Below, in pieces: positions 1-8,160 of a DNA stretch of 58,702 bases. Source of the stretch: Cellulophaga sp. BC115SP (lineage in GTDB: Bacteria; Bacteroidota; Bacteroidia; Cytophagales; Spirosomataceae); the NCBI RefSeq assembly GCF_009905545.1, contig NZ_JAAALB010000039.1:1-58702 (forward strand), read 5' to 3'. Position numbers and translations under genes: made by a program. Numbering within the stretch: the first letter of the stretch is position 1; the number at the start of each line of letters is the position of its first letter. The notes beneath the pieces were generated by a model that saw only the letters and a program-made list of their open reading frames with translations, was not told where the DNA came from and made no database searches.

Positions 1-77
1 ATTAGGGATTAGGGATTAGGGATTAGGGATTAGGGATTAGGGATTAGGGATTAGGGATTAGGGATTAGGGATTAGGG
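1..77. repeat. Tandem 7-bp repeat (ATTAGGG)11
   Basis: Eleven perfect, uninterrupted head-to-tail copies of ATTAGGG, beginning at the first base of the window, so the array may extend further upstream. It resembles a telomere-type repeat, but the unit is seven bases, not the vertebrate TTAGGG. Length change by slipped-strand replication is likely. It lies about 205 bp upstream of the meaB start and is not coding. Confidence 0.95.
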
Positions 78-138
78 GAAAAACGCTCCCACATCCTATC
101 TACTCACTTTTAACCTACGTTTTCCCACTTTTTTCGAA

Positions 139-240
139 AAAAACTAATCCCTATACCCTCACCCCTGTACCCTAAAAACACTTTGTGCCTTTGTGCCTGT
201 TCACTTCAAAAGAAAAACTAAACCCTATACCCTCACCCCT
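139..240. repeat. Pair of 28-bp direct repeats upstream of meaB
   Basis: Two copies of a C-rich word (139-166 and 213-240) that differ at one position. Both contain CTATACCCTCACCCCT. The copies are related in composition to the complement of the ATTAGGG array (taatccct). The second copy would fall inside the reading frame if meaB were started at the GTG at 193, which argues for the later start at 283. A doubled TTTGTGCC lies between the copies. Confidence 0.8.
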
Positions 241-282
241 AATAACTCAAAAAAACAAAACAAAACCCCATATAAAAACCAA

Positions 283-1278
283 ATGAGAAAACGACTTAGC
301 AAGGAAGAATACGTTGCTGGAGTATTAGAAGGCAACCGAATGATACTGAGCAGAGCAATTACCTTAATCGAAAGTCAGCTCGATACAGATAAGGCACTAG
401 CCAGAGAAGTACTCGAAACACTCTTGCCACATACAGGAAACTCAGTCCGTTTAGGCATTACAGGAGTCCCTGGCGTTGGCAAAAGTACTTTTATTGAGAC
501 CTTTGGAAAACACTTGACCAATCAAGGGAAAAAGATTGCTGTGCTGGCGATCGACCCAAGTAGTCAAATTTCAAAAGGTAGTATTCTTGGCGATAAGACA
601 CGCATGGAAGAACTTTCGAGAGACCCTTTGGCATATATACGACCTTCGCCAGCGGGTATCTCATTAGGAGGCGTAACACATAAAACAAGAGAAACGATGT
701 TGCTTTGCGAAGCAGCGGGTTTTGAAGTGATTATTATAGAAACTGTTGGAGTTGGACAATCAGAAACGTTTGTTCATGGTATGGTAGATTTTTTCTTATT
801 GCTAATGTTAGCTGGTGCTGGCGACGAACTTCAAGGCATCAAAAAAGGCATTATGGAAATGGCTGATTTGGTAGCAATTACCAAGTCTGATTCGGGCAAT
901 GAACTACAAGCTCGTCAGGCGAAAGTTTCCTATGAAAATGCCTTGCATTTATTCCCTGCCAGTGGTAGCGGCTGGTATCCAAAAGTATTAACGTGCTCGG
1001 CAGTGACACAAACGGGAATAGATGATATTTGGAAAACTATCCTTTCTCATCGTGAACTTTTACAACAAAATGGGTATTTCTTTAATAACCGCAAGCAACA
1101 AAATCTAGCATGGATGCATGATTTTATCAAGCAGACACTAGAAGAACGATTTTACCAAAATCCACAGATTCAACAAGAACTTTCGAGTGTAGAATCAGCG
1201 GTAACAGAAGGGCAAAAATTACCCATCAAGGCTGCTCTTGAGCTATTAAGGCTCTTTGAAAAGTCGATACATTCCTAA
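283..1278 (+). CDS. meaB: Methylmalonyl-CoA mutase-associated GTPase MeaB
   Basis: G3E-family P-loop GTPase of about 331 residues that protects and gates cofactor loading of adenosylcobalamin-dependent methylmalonyl-CoA mutase in the cytoplasm. Visible: Walker A GVPGVGKS at residues 61-68, DPSS after the first strand, the switch segment ETVGVGQSE near 153-161, and a TKSD guanine-specificity motif near 200 in place of NKxD. The frame opens upstream to a GTG at 193, but those 30 residues are low-complexity and cover a DNA repeat, so the ATG at 283 is chosen. The mutase genes themselves are not in this window. MeaB is usually near mutA/mutB, so these may lie upstream or elsewhere. Family assignment is firm; the start is likely. 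Confidence 0.93.
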   Translation: MRKRLSKEEYVAGVLEGNRMILSRAITLIESQLDTDKALAREVLETLLPHTGNSVRLGITGVPGVGKSTFIETFGKHLTNQGKKIAVLAIDPSSQISKGSILGDKTRMEELSRDPLAYIRPSPAGISLGGVTHKTRETMLLCEAAGFEVIIIETVGVGQSETFVHGMVDFFLLLMLAGAGDELQGIKKGIMEMADLVAITKSDSGNELQARQAKVSYENALHLFPASGSGWYPKVLTCSAVTQTGIDDIWKTILSHRELLQQNGYFFNNRKQQNLAWMHDFIKQTLEERFYQNPQIQQELSSVESAVTEGQKLPIKAALELLRLFEKSIHS

Positions 1279-1338
1279 TACATTCTCATAAGTTGTATTG
1301 CTCAGGCGTATGAGTTTTGACACAATCCATTTAGTAAC

Positions 1339-2523
1339 ATGACAAAAAAAAATTCTATTTACACCCTTCAGTTTTGGCTTTTATGTTTAAGTAATTTCCT
1401 TTTTTCAGCAAGTTTTCAAATGATGATACCAGAGTTGCCAGATTATTTGGCATCTATGGGTGGCAAAGAATATATTGGATATATCATTGCCTTATTCACA
1501 CTTACCGCTGGTATTTCGCGACCATTTTCAGGCAAGCTTACTGATACTATTGGTCGAGTACCAATTATGGCTTTTGGTTCTGTGGTATGTTTTATTTGCG
1601 GTGGTATTTATCCTTTAGTAAGTGGCGTAGCTACATTCCTTTTCCTAAGATTTATTCATGGGATGTCTACTGGAACCAAACCTACGGCAACTTCGGCTTA
1701 TGTTGCCGATATTATTCCCGAAGATCGTCGTGGCGAGGCACAAGGAATGTTAGGCATTTTTACCGCTACTGGTATGTCGATGGGTCCAACCATTGGAGGC
1801 TACCTCACTGAGTTATTCTCGATAAATACCATGTTTTATACTTCTTCTTCATTTGCCTTATTATCGATTTTGATTTTGGTAAATATGAAAGAAACCCTTC
1901 CCAAAGAACAAAAACAGCCTTTTTCGCTAAAACTTTTCAAAATAGGCTGGGTCGACGTCTTCGAACCGAGAGTAATTCCTACTTTTTTGGTCATGTTATT
2001 AGTTTCGTTTTCGTCGGGCGTAATCTTAACACTCATTCCCGATCAAACCAAGGTGCTTGGCATGAGCAACAAAGGAATATTCTTTACAGTTTATACGATT
2101 GCATCTTTAGTGGTTAGGATGTTTTTTGCCAAAAGCTCAGATAAATACGGACGAATTCCTGTACTTATCATTTCAAGTGTCTTATTGGCTGTAGCTATGC
2201 TGATTTTAGGATATGCCAATAACTTTACAGCCTTGATGTTAGCTTCTATTCTGTTTGGTTTCTCATGGGGCTTTAACACTCCTACCCTAACAGCTTGGAC
2301 TGTAGACTTGTCTGACGAGCGATACCGAGGTCGCGCCATGGCAACCATGTATATTGCTCTTGAAGCAGGCATTGGTATAGGAGCAGTTGTGGCAGGAAAA
2401 CTTTACCAAGGTAAAGTTGAAAACCTCCCCTATTCGTACATCATTGCAGCGGTATTGTCTTTGGTAAGTTTGGTGTATTTAGTAATATTACGTAAGAATC
2501 AGAAAAAGCACCTTGCTGCTTAA
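1339..2523 (+). CDS. MFS transporter (drug exporter type)
   Basis: 394-residue major facilitator with about 12 hydrophobic segments. Family hallmarks are visible: the loop 2-3 motif GKLTDTIGRVP (residues 66-76), a cytoplasmic loop with PEDRRGEAQG near 127, and a matching C-half motif KSSDKYGRIP near 265. These features fit the DHA1-type multidrug or metabolite exporters of the inner membrane driven by protons. The substrate cannot be told from sequence. It starts 60 bp after meaB in the same direction and is followed 18 bp later by a small gene, so the three may be cotranscribed. Confidence 0.88.
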   Translation: MTKKNSIYTLQFWLLCLSNFLFSASFQMMIPELPDYLASMGGKEYIGYIIALFTLTAGISRPFSGKLTDTIGRVPIMAFGSVVCFICGGIYPLVSGVATFLFLRFIHGMSTGTKPTATSAYVADIIPEDRRGEAQGMLGIFTATGMSMGPTIGGYLTELFSINTMFYTSSSFALLSILILVNMKETLPKEQKQPFSLKLFKIGWVDVFEPRVIPTFLVMLLVSFSSGVILTLIPDQTKVLGMSNKGIFFTVYTIASLVVRMFFAKSSDKYGRIPVLIISSVLLAVAMLILGYANNFTALMLASILFGFSWGFNTPTLTAWTVDLSDERYRGRAMATMYIALEAGIGIGAVVAGKLYQGKVENLPYSYIIAAVLSLVSLVYLVILRKNQKKHLAA

Positions 2524-2541
2524 AGTTTAAATCACAAAATC

Positions 2542-2727
2542 ATGGTATTTGAGCAATATCTCGAAGAAAAAAATATCAATGCTGAAATGTTTTTATGGGA
2601 CAATCCAAAGCATTTCGCAGAATTGAAAAAGATTTTTAATGAAATGCACCCTGATGGCTTTACAGCGCAGAAGAAGTTTTTAATAAACCAACTTCGTCGT
2701 AAGTATATGCTGAAGCAGTTTGCGTAA
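2542..2727 (+). CDS. Small conserved-looking protein, unknown function
   Basis: 61-residue protein, charged and helical in character, with an acidic N-terminal half (VFEQYLEEKNINAEMFLWD) and a basic C-terminal helix (NQLRRKYMLKQF). There is no signal peptide or membrane segment. It sits 18 bp downstream of the MFS gene in the same direction, and its codon use matches the neighbours, which supports a real gene. I do not recognise a family. It could be a small regulatory or accessory protein of the transporter operon, but nothing shows that directly. Confidence 0.65.
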   Translation: MVFEQYLEEKNINAEMFLWDNPKHFAELKKIFNEMHPDGFTAQKKFLINQLRRKYMLKQFA

Positions 2728-2792
2728 TGTGTAGATAGAGTACTGTTTATACTTCATTCTCAAAATATTCTATAAGTTATAACCAACTCATT

Positions 2793-3098
2793 ATGAACAC
2801 TGTTAGAATCAATGTAAATAAACAGATAGATGGGTATTCTTTCAGTATAGCCCCTTCGATAAGGGATTTTATCAAAAAGCTATTTCCCAATGCACATCCT
2901 GCTAATAATATTTTTGTAGGATACGATACCAAAAGTGATTTTGAAATATATTTTGGTACCTTAGAAAACTACATTTACCCTGCACTTTTAGGAGTTGATA
3001 AAAATAGTGACCTCAAAATGCTGGATGAAATTGAGTTTGTAGATAACAAGACAGGAAATGTTTTACACAAAGTAACACCTCGTGACGAAAAAATTTAA
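2793..3098 (+). CDS. Hypothetical protein paired with nuclease-like gene
   Basis: 101-residue protein of unknown family with no signal peptide. It has a mixed alpha/beta character: an N-terminal strand NTVRINVNK, a middle segment containing FVGYDTKSDFEIYFGT, and a charged C-terminus. The last 17 bases overlap the GTG start of the next gene, which points to translational coupling and a shared function. With a nuclease-like partner it could be a specificity, antitoxin or immunity partner; that is inference only. Confidence 0.6.
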   Translation: MNTVRINVNKQIDGYSFSIAPSIRDFIKKLFPNAHPANNIFVGYDTKSDFEIYFGTLENYIYPALLGVDKNSDLKMLDEIEFVDNKTGNVLHKVTPRDEKI

Positions 3099-3558
3099 TC
3101 AATATCTCGGCAAAGCCGGACACCTATTTATCATGTCAGAGTTTTTAATGTTAGGGTGGAATGTCGCTATCCCAGAGGTTGATATTGGCGATGATATTTT
3201 CGTGGTTCAGGATGATAGTGGGACATTAAGAAGAGTACAAGTAAAAACATCTACCTCAAAAATTCGTAAAGATGGATTCAGTGCCCAGTTTAGTGTTCCT
3301 CTTAAAAATTTAAGAAATATTTCAAATGTATTAGTTCACTATATCTTTTTGGTTAGGCACAATCATAATTGGTCGAAGCCTTTGGTTATTAGACAAGACT
3401 ATTTACTCGATTATTTTGAAAATAGCCATGTAGGGGCTGAAAGTAATGGTAACATAATTTTCTATTTTGCCTTCAAAAATGAGAGTGTTATTTGTTCGGG
3501 TAATGATTTTTCTAAATACTTAAATAATTATATTGATTTTCCTCAAATAGATCATTGA
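3082..3558 (+). CDS. PD-(D/E)XK nuclease-like protein
   Basis: 158 residues. The N-terminal 60 residues fit the core of the PD-(D/E)XK nuclease fold: a first helix with Glu20 (KAGHLFIMSEFLMLGW), a strand with Asp38 (VDIGDDIFVV) and a following strand with Gln53-x-Lys55 (RRVQVKTS). Related small proteins such as DUF4365 or PDDEXK_5 carry the same order. The GTG at 3082 is preferred over the ATG at 3133 because it keeps the first helix (GKAGHLF). It overlaps the preceding gene by 17 bp and ends in a strong terminator, so the two form a small operon. The substrate is unknown; a nuclease in a toxin-antitoxin or defence pair is one possibility. Confidence 0.65.
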   Translation: MTKKFNQYLGKAGHLFIMSEFLMLGWNVAIPEVDIGDDIFVVQDDSGTLRRVQVKTSTSKIRKDGFSAQFSVPLKNLRNISNVLVHYIFLVRHNHNWSKPLVIRQDYLLDYFENSHVGAESNGNIIFYFAFKNESVICSGNDFSKYLNNYIDFPQIDH

Positions 3559-3580
3559 GTCATTTTGATTCATATTACAC

Positions 3581-3638
3581 AAAACAAGGATTTTAAGCTA
3601 TCAGAATAGAAAAAAGCTTAATAATCCTTGTTTTTTTT
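3581..3638 (+). terminator. Rho-independent terminator
   Basis: Arms AAAACAAGGATT...AATCCTTGTTTT, extended by inner TTAAGCT/AGCTTAA pairing, followed by eight T. It lies 23 bp after the nuclease-like gene. Confidence 0.88.
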
Positions 3639-3985
3639 ATAGATATATTTCTAAATTTACTCACAACAAGATATAACCTTGGTAGTTGTTTTTTTGCCCC
3701 CTTTTTCATTTATATCATCTTGCTATAACTTTGAATAGTTGAATTTCTGACTCCTCGAAAATTTACTTTCAAAATCAATAGCTTGATTGTAGCTTAGCAT
3801 CAAAATCCTATCTAGCTTTTCTTGTCTATTAAGTTTGTGTAAAAGACTTGTATTTGTGCTTGCACGAAGTTTTGTCATAAATTTAAAATAATCTTTACTC
3901 AATAACTCTCTTTCTTTAATCGATTGAGGATTGGAGTAAAATCAAAACAACAATCTAATAATCAATTATTTAACTTTTAGAAAAA
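3639..3985. other. AT-rich gap, nothing recognised
   Basis: About 350 bp between a terminator and the DUF4332 gene. No open frame with coding character, no tRNA-like fold and no clear TAnnTTTG box. It presumably holds the promoter of the downstream gene. Confidence 0.5.
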
Positions 3986-4393
3986 ATGGCTTATAACATC
4001 TTAGACATCGAAGGAATTGGTCCAGTTTATGCTGAAAAATTAGGTGCCGTAAACATCAAAACTGTTGAACAACTTCTTGAAGTTGGCGCTACTAAAAAAG
4101 GTCGCTCTTCATTAGCAAATGAAACAGGAATCGATGAAAAACGCATCCTTCGTTGGGTAAACATGGCTGATTTGTTCAGAATCAAAGGAGTAGCAGAAGA
4201 AACATCAGATCTTTTGGAGGCTGCTGGTGTAGATACTGTAAAAGAATTAGCAACTCGTAATGCAGCTAACTTGCATGCTAAAATGTTAGAAACAAATGAA
4301 GCAAAAGGCTTAAGTGGACGCGTTCCAAGCTTGTCTCAAGTAGAAGGATTTATAGAGCACGCAAAAACTTTAGCTCCAGTAGTGACATACTAA
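3986..4393 (+). CDS. DUF4332 helix-hairpin-helix protein
   Basis: 135-residue cytoplasmic protein. It begins with a helix-hairpin-helix type segment (IEGIGPVYAEKLGAVNIKTV, residues 8-27) and repeats the pattern in the middle (RIKGVAEETSDLLEAAGVDTV, from about residue 66). This two-HhH layout is typical of DUF4332, which is related to DNA-binding HhH domains. The function of the family is not established. The gene stands alone between two terminators, with standard codon use, and is a single transcription unit. Confidence 0.85.
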   Translation: MAYNILDIEGIGPVYAEKLGAVNIKTVEQLLEVGATKKGRSSLANETGIDEKRILRWVNMADLFRIKGVAEETSDLLEAAGVDTVKELATRNAANLHAKMLETNEAKGLSGRVPSLSQVEGFIEHAKTLAPVVTY

Positions 4394-4434
4394 TTTTGAG
4401 CATTTGGTCACACGAATATATCTTTCAATAGAGT

Positions 4435-4487
4435 AAAAATACCTTCAACACGACTTTGTGATAGTAAGTGTTGAAGGTATTTTTTTT
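4435..4487 (+). terminator. Rho-independent terminator
   Basis: Arms AAATACCTTCAACAC and GTGTTGAAGGTATTT around a 16-base loop, then a run of T. It lies 42 bp downstream of the DUF4332 gene. Confidence 0.92.
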
Positions 4488-4790
4488 GCTTTATATCTAC
4501 CCAAAAACAATATACAAAGTCAACAAAACAGGAACTCAGAGTAGATAAAATAGCTTATAATATTAAGGCCATTTATCAAAGCTGAAAAGATTTTTTTTGA
4601 ATAAAACTAATCCAACATTGTAAAATTTCAATAAATCAACGAAGCTTGACGGATGAAATTAGCTTTTTATTGAACTTTGGCAAGAAATCAATCAGCGAAA
4701 ATTGTACAATTCGTAGCATATTCAAACACTATAGTAAAACTGTTAACTGAAACAAAAATTAATCTCAAGCCAATTATTTTTTAGCGTATT
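4488..4790. other. Gap upstream of the GapN-like gene
   Basis: Roughly 300 AT-rich bases with no coding signal and no recognisable RNA. It must contain the promoter for the dehydrogenase, but no convincing -7 box was found. Confidence 0.45.
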
Positions 4791-6413
4791 ATGAACACAT
4801 CCCAACTCGAAAATTTGTTTCCTGCGGAGGTTGATATTCCAGCAGAATATAATATCACTGAGCCGATTGAGCAACGTGAATACTTGGTAAATGGCGAGAT
4901 GCGTCAATGGACTGGTAAAACCCAAGATGTATGGTCTCCTGTTTATGTAAAAACTGAGAAAGGTTTAGAACAAAAACGTATTGGTTCTTACCCTATCACT
5001 GATGCCCCAGATGCCATTGAAGTGTTGTATGCAGCTGTGAAAGCTTACAACAACGGTCGTGGCGAATGGCCATCGATGAGTGTAAAACAACGTATCGAAT
5101 GTGTTGAGCGTTTTACACAAAAGATGATTCAAAAACGTGACGAGGTTGTTAAATTGTTGATGTGGGAAATCGGTAAGTCTTTAGGTGATTCTCAAAAAGA
5201 ATTTGACCGTACCGTTCAATATATCTACGATACAATTGATGCGCTTAAGGATATCGACCGTAACTCTTCTACTTTCTTGATTGAAGAAGGCATTATTGGT
5301 CAGGTACGTCGCTCGCCACTAGGAGTTGTATTGTGTATGGGACCATTCAACTATCCATTGAATGAGACTTTCACGACGTTGATTCCTGCTTTGATTATGG
5401 GAAATACGTTGTTGTTTAAGCCTCCGAAACACGGTACTTTATTGCACTACCCATTGTTAGAGGCATTCCGTGATTCATTCCCTGCTGGTGTAATCAACAC
5501 TGTTTATGGTCGTGGAAACTCGGTTATTCCTAGCTTGATGGAGTCAGGTAAAATCGATGTATTGACGTTAATTGGTTCATCGAAAGTAGCAGATAAGTTG
5601 AAAAAAATGCACCCTAAAGTAAACCGTTTGAGAGCAATCTTAGGTTTGGATGCTAAAAATGCAGCTATCGTTACAGAAAGTTCAGACCTCGAATTAGCCG
5701 TTAAAGAATGTATGCTAGGCTCATTGTCGTTCAATGGTCAGCGTTGTACTGCACTCAAAATCATGTTCGTTCACGACACATTGATTGAGAAGTTTAACCA
5801 ACGTATGGCAGAAGAAATTGGCAAATTGAAATTAGGTTTGATGTGGGAAAAAGGTGTAAATATTACGCCACTTCCTGAGCCAAATAAGCCTGCTTTTTTG
5901 AAAGAACTTATCGAAGATGCTAAATTGCACGGTGCTAAAGTGATTAACGAAAACGGTGGCGAAAGCTTCAAATCATTCGTATTCCCTGCTTTACTTTCAC
6001 CAGTAAGTAGCCAAATGAAAATCTGGCATGAAGAACAATTTGGTCCTGTAGTTCCAGTGGTTCCTTTCAACAATATTGAAGAACCAATCGAATATATTAC
6101 CAATTCGTCACACGGTCAGCAAGTATCTATTTTCGGAACGGATGTAAATCAGATTTCTGAATTGATTGATGCAGCAGTAAACCAAGTTTCTCGTGTGAAT
6201 ATCAATGCTCAATGTCAACGTGGACCAGATACATTCCCATTCACAGGTCGTAAAGACTCTGCTGAAGGTACTTTGTCTGTAACAGCAGCCCTTCGTTCGT
6301 TCTCGATTCGTACGGTTGTAGCAACAAAACAAACTGCTGAGAACAAAGCATTGGTAAACCAAATTGTTGAAAATCAAGAATCTAACTTCTTGTCAACTAG
6401 ATTTATCTTGTAA
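4791..6413 (+). CDS. GapN-like NADP-dependent aldehyde dehydrogenase
   Basis: 540-residue aldehyde dehydrogenase superfamily protein most like non-phosphorylating glyceraldehyde-3-phosphate dehydrogenase, which would oxidise G3P directly to 3-phosphoglycerate with NADP. Visible: GPFNYPLNE (about 184-192), the coenzyme-binding strand LLFKPPKHG, the nucleophile Cys319 in FNGQRCTALK, and EEQFGPVVPVVPF near 420. Oddity: the position 34 residues before the cysteine, normally the general-base Glu of ELGGK, reads GLDAK, with Gly285 at the Glu site. GapN is normally 470-500 residues; this one has extra N- and C-terminal segments. Single-gene unit facing cdaA across a bidirectional terminator. The substrate is therefore less certain than the family. 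Confidence 0.82.
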   Translation: MNTSQLENLFPAEVDIPAEYNITEPIEQREYLVNGEMRQWTGKTQDVWSPVYVKTEKGLEQKRIGSYPITDAPDAIEVLYAAVKAYNNGRGEWPSMSVKQRIECVERFTQKMIQKRDEVVKLLMWEIGKSLGDSQKEFDRTVQYIYDTIDALKDIDRNSSTFLIEEGIIGQVRRSPLGVVLCMGPFNYPLNETFTTLIPALIMGNTLLFKPPKHGTLLHYPLLEAFRDSFPAGVINTVYGRGNSVIPSLMESGKIDVLTLIGSSKVADKLKKMHPKVNRLRAILGLDAKNAAIVTESSDLELAVKECMLGSLSFNGQRCTALKIMFVHDTLIEKFNQRMAEEIGKLKLGLMWEKGVNITPLPEPNKPAFLKELIEDAKLHGAKVINENGGESFKSFVFPALLSPVSSQMKIWHEEQFGPVVPVVPFNNIEEPIEYITNSSHGQQVSIFGTDVNQISELIDAAVNQVSRVNINAQCQRGPDTFPFTGRKDSAEGTLSVTAALRSFSIRTVVATKQTAENKALVNQIVENQESNFLSTRFIL

Positions 6414-6514
6414 GTAATAGTTATTGGTTATTAGTATAATTGTTATCAGAGATTATCTACTTCAACAATGGATGTTCTCCTACTATTAACCAATGAAGGC
6501 TTTTTACTTATCAT

Positions 6515-6560
6515 AAAAACAAAATGGCTGTTTCAAATTTGAAACAGCCATTTTGTTTTT
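6515..6560. terminator. Bidirectional terminator
   Basis: Perfect 46-bp palindrome (arms ending CAAAATGGCTGTTTC and GAAACAGCCATTTTG) with A and T runs on its two sides. It separates the convergent GapN-like gene and the cdaA operon and can stop both. Confidence 0.95.
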
Positions 6561-6635
6561 ATGTATCACTATTAATGCTGAATTATGAGTTGTGAGCACC
6601 TTCAAATAACAGATATACGATTAACTAGTAACTAG

Positions 6636-7418
6636 CTAATTCAATAAGTACTCACTCAATTTTGCTTCTAAATCTTTGGTAGACATATTTCTAAAAATTC
6701 CACCATGAGATACAAATGAAACCTCTCCTTTTTCCTCAGAAACCACAATCACTGCCGCATCGGTTTGCTCACTCATCCCAAATGCAGCACGGTGTCTGAA
6801 ACCCAACGTTGGCGAAATCGTACCACTTTCTGAGATAGGAAGCATACAGCGGGCCGCAGCCAAACGACTATTTTTGATAATAACGGCGCCATCGTGTAAT
6901 GGTGAGTTTTTATGAAAAATGGTCAACAATAATCTTTTGGATACCTGAGAGTCTATTTCATCGCCAGATTCGATGAATTTTTTCAAATCATCTTCTTTTT
7001 CAATAACAATCAGCGCACCTGTATGAGTAGCCGCCATTGTACGAGTTGCTTCTACGATAGCTTGAAGATTGGATACCTTATCTTTGGAAATTTTAGGCGT
7101 ATAAAATCTTTTCAAAATAGCATTTTCCTGAACAGAAGTCGAGCGACCAAGCATCAATAAAAAACGGCGAATTTCTTGTTGAAAAATAATCAAAAGTGCC
7201 AATACTCCTACATTCATAAATTGCCCCAAAATGGCTGAAAGCAATTCCATTCCAAAGGCTGTTGCCAACAAATAGACAACATATACGATGATAAAGCCAA
7301 AAAATATCTTATTCGCAATACTACCCTGAATGAGTCGGTATATCTGATAGAGCAAGAAAGCTACCAGCATTACGTCAACTACATCTATAAAATCAATATT
7401 TAAAAAGCCAATGTGCAT
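6636..7418 (-). CDS. cdaA: Diadenylate cyclase CdaA (c-di-AMP synthase)
   Basis: 260-residue membrane diadenylate cyclase that joins two ATP into c-di-AMP, a messenger for osmotic and cell-wall balance. Three N-terminal membrane helices (residues about 10-28, 36-54 and 62-82) are followed by the DisA_N domain with DGA at 176-178 and RHR at 208-210, both needed for catalysis, and HGG at 238-240. Length and layout match CdaA/DacA. It is the last gene of a three-gene minus-strand run, 29 bp after the M23 peptidase, and ends at a strong shared terminator. Linkage to a peptidoglycan peptidase fits the cell-wall role of c-di-AMP. Confidence 0.95.
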   Translation of the reverse strand: MHIGFLNIDFIDVVDVMLVAFLLYQIYRLIQGSIANKIFFGFIIVYVVYLLATAFGMELLSAILGQFMNVGVLALLIIFQQEIRRFLLMLGRSTSVQENAILKRFYTPKISKDKVSNLQAIVEATRTMAATHTGALIVIEKEDDLKKFIESGDEIDSQVSKRLLLTIFHKNSPLHDGAVIIKNSRLAAARCMLPISESGTISPTLGFRHRAAFGMSEQTDAAVIVVSEEKGEVSFVSHGGIFRNMSTKDLEAKLSEYLLN

Positions 7419-7447
7419 ACAGTTTTAAGGTTTTTGCGATTAAAGTA

Positions 7448-8128
7448 CTAATATAAAGTGTCGGTTTTAAGTAAGATATGAGCATTAGGACAAATAGCTC
7501 GATAAAAATCAATTTTGGACGGTTCACATACCCCAGGGAAATCTCCTCGTTTACCCAACATATCCGTCATCACCTGAAAATGTAAATGCGGAGGCCAGTT
7601 ACCATTTTCTGGGAAATTGCCGAATTCTGCTATACGCTGTCCTTTATTGATTACTTGATTAATTGCTAGTCCATCTAAAGAACCTACACTCAAATGTCCA
7701 TATAAAGTATAGAAAATATGTCCTTCAAGTTCATGTTCCAGAATGATAGTTGGACCATAATCGCCAAAGTTATCGTTATTGGCAAAACTATGTACCTTAC
7801 CAGCCAATGGTGCAAATACTGCCGTACCAGCCGCAGCCCAAATATCCACTCCCAAATGAATAGAGCGTGCCTCTTCTGTCTGTTGGAAATGCTCACTTCT
7901 GCGATAAATATACCTATTTTCAAAGTATCCACCTATCGCACAAACAGCATGAGCTTCTTGGATTTTGGCAAATACATATTCGGTAAAAATAGCGGTATTA
8001 GTTAGGTCTATTTTTTCTAAGTCAGTATTTTCAGCGGTAAGGTCAATTTTCAGTAGTGTGTCTTTCGACAAATCGAAAGGCACAACTGGAGCAAAATCAT
8101 ATTTTCTTAATATTTCTTCTATTAACAT
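7448..8128 (-). CDS. M23-family metallopeptidase
   Basis: 226 residues. The C-terminal half is a LytM/M23 zinc peptidase domain with ligands His91 and Asp95 (HLGVD) and His183 (HLHF), plus His145 in YGHLS, so the active site is complete. The N-terminal 85 residues are of unknown family. No signal peptide or lipobox is evident, which is unusual for an enzyme that would cut peptidoglycan peptides; export may use another route or the substrate may be cytoplasmic. It lies 32 bp after the radical SAM gene and 29 bp before cdaA, so the three are probably one operon. Confidence 0.87.
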   Translation of the reverse strand: MLIEEILRKYDFAPVVPFDLSKDTLLKIDLTAENTDLEKIDLTNTAIFTEYVFAKIQEAHAVCAIGGYFENRYIYRRSEHFQQTEEARSIHLGVDIWAAAGTAVFAPLAGKVHSFANNDNFGDYGPTIILEHELEGHIFYTLYGHLSVGSLDGLAINQVINKGQRIAEFGNFPENGNWPPHLHFQVMTDMLGKRGDFPGVCEPSKIDFYRAICPNAHILLKTDTLY

Positions 8129-8160
8129 TTTTGTCTCAAAAGCTTGTTTGTATCAAGGCT

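Noticed and set aside
1-77. CRISPR array or true chromosome-end telomere
   Set aside because: The 7-bp units have no spacers, and coding genes follow at once; a linear chromosome end cannot be argued from one side of a window.
193-282. N-terminal extension of MeaB from the GTG at 193
   Set aside because: Encodes a low-complexity Lys/Asn/Thr/Pro segment across a DNA direct repeat; family proteins begin near the ATG at 283.
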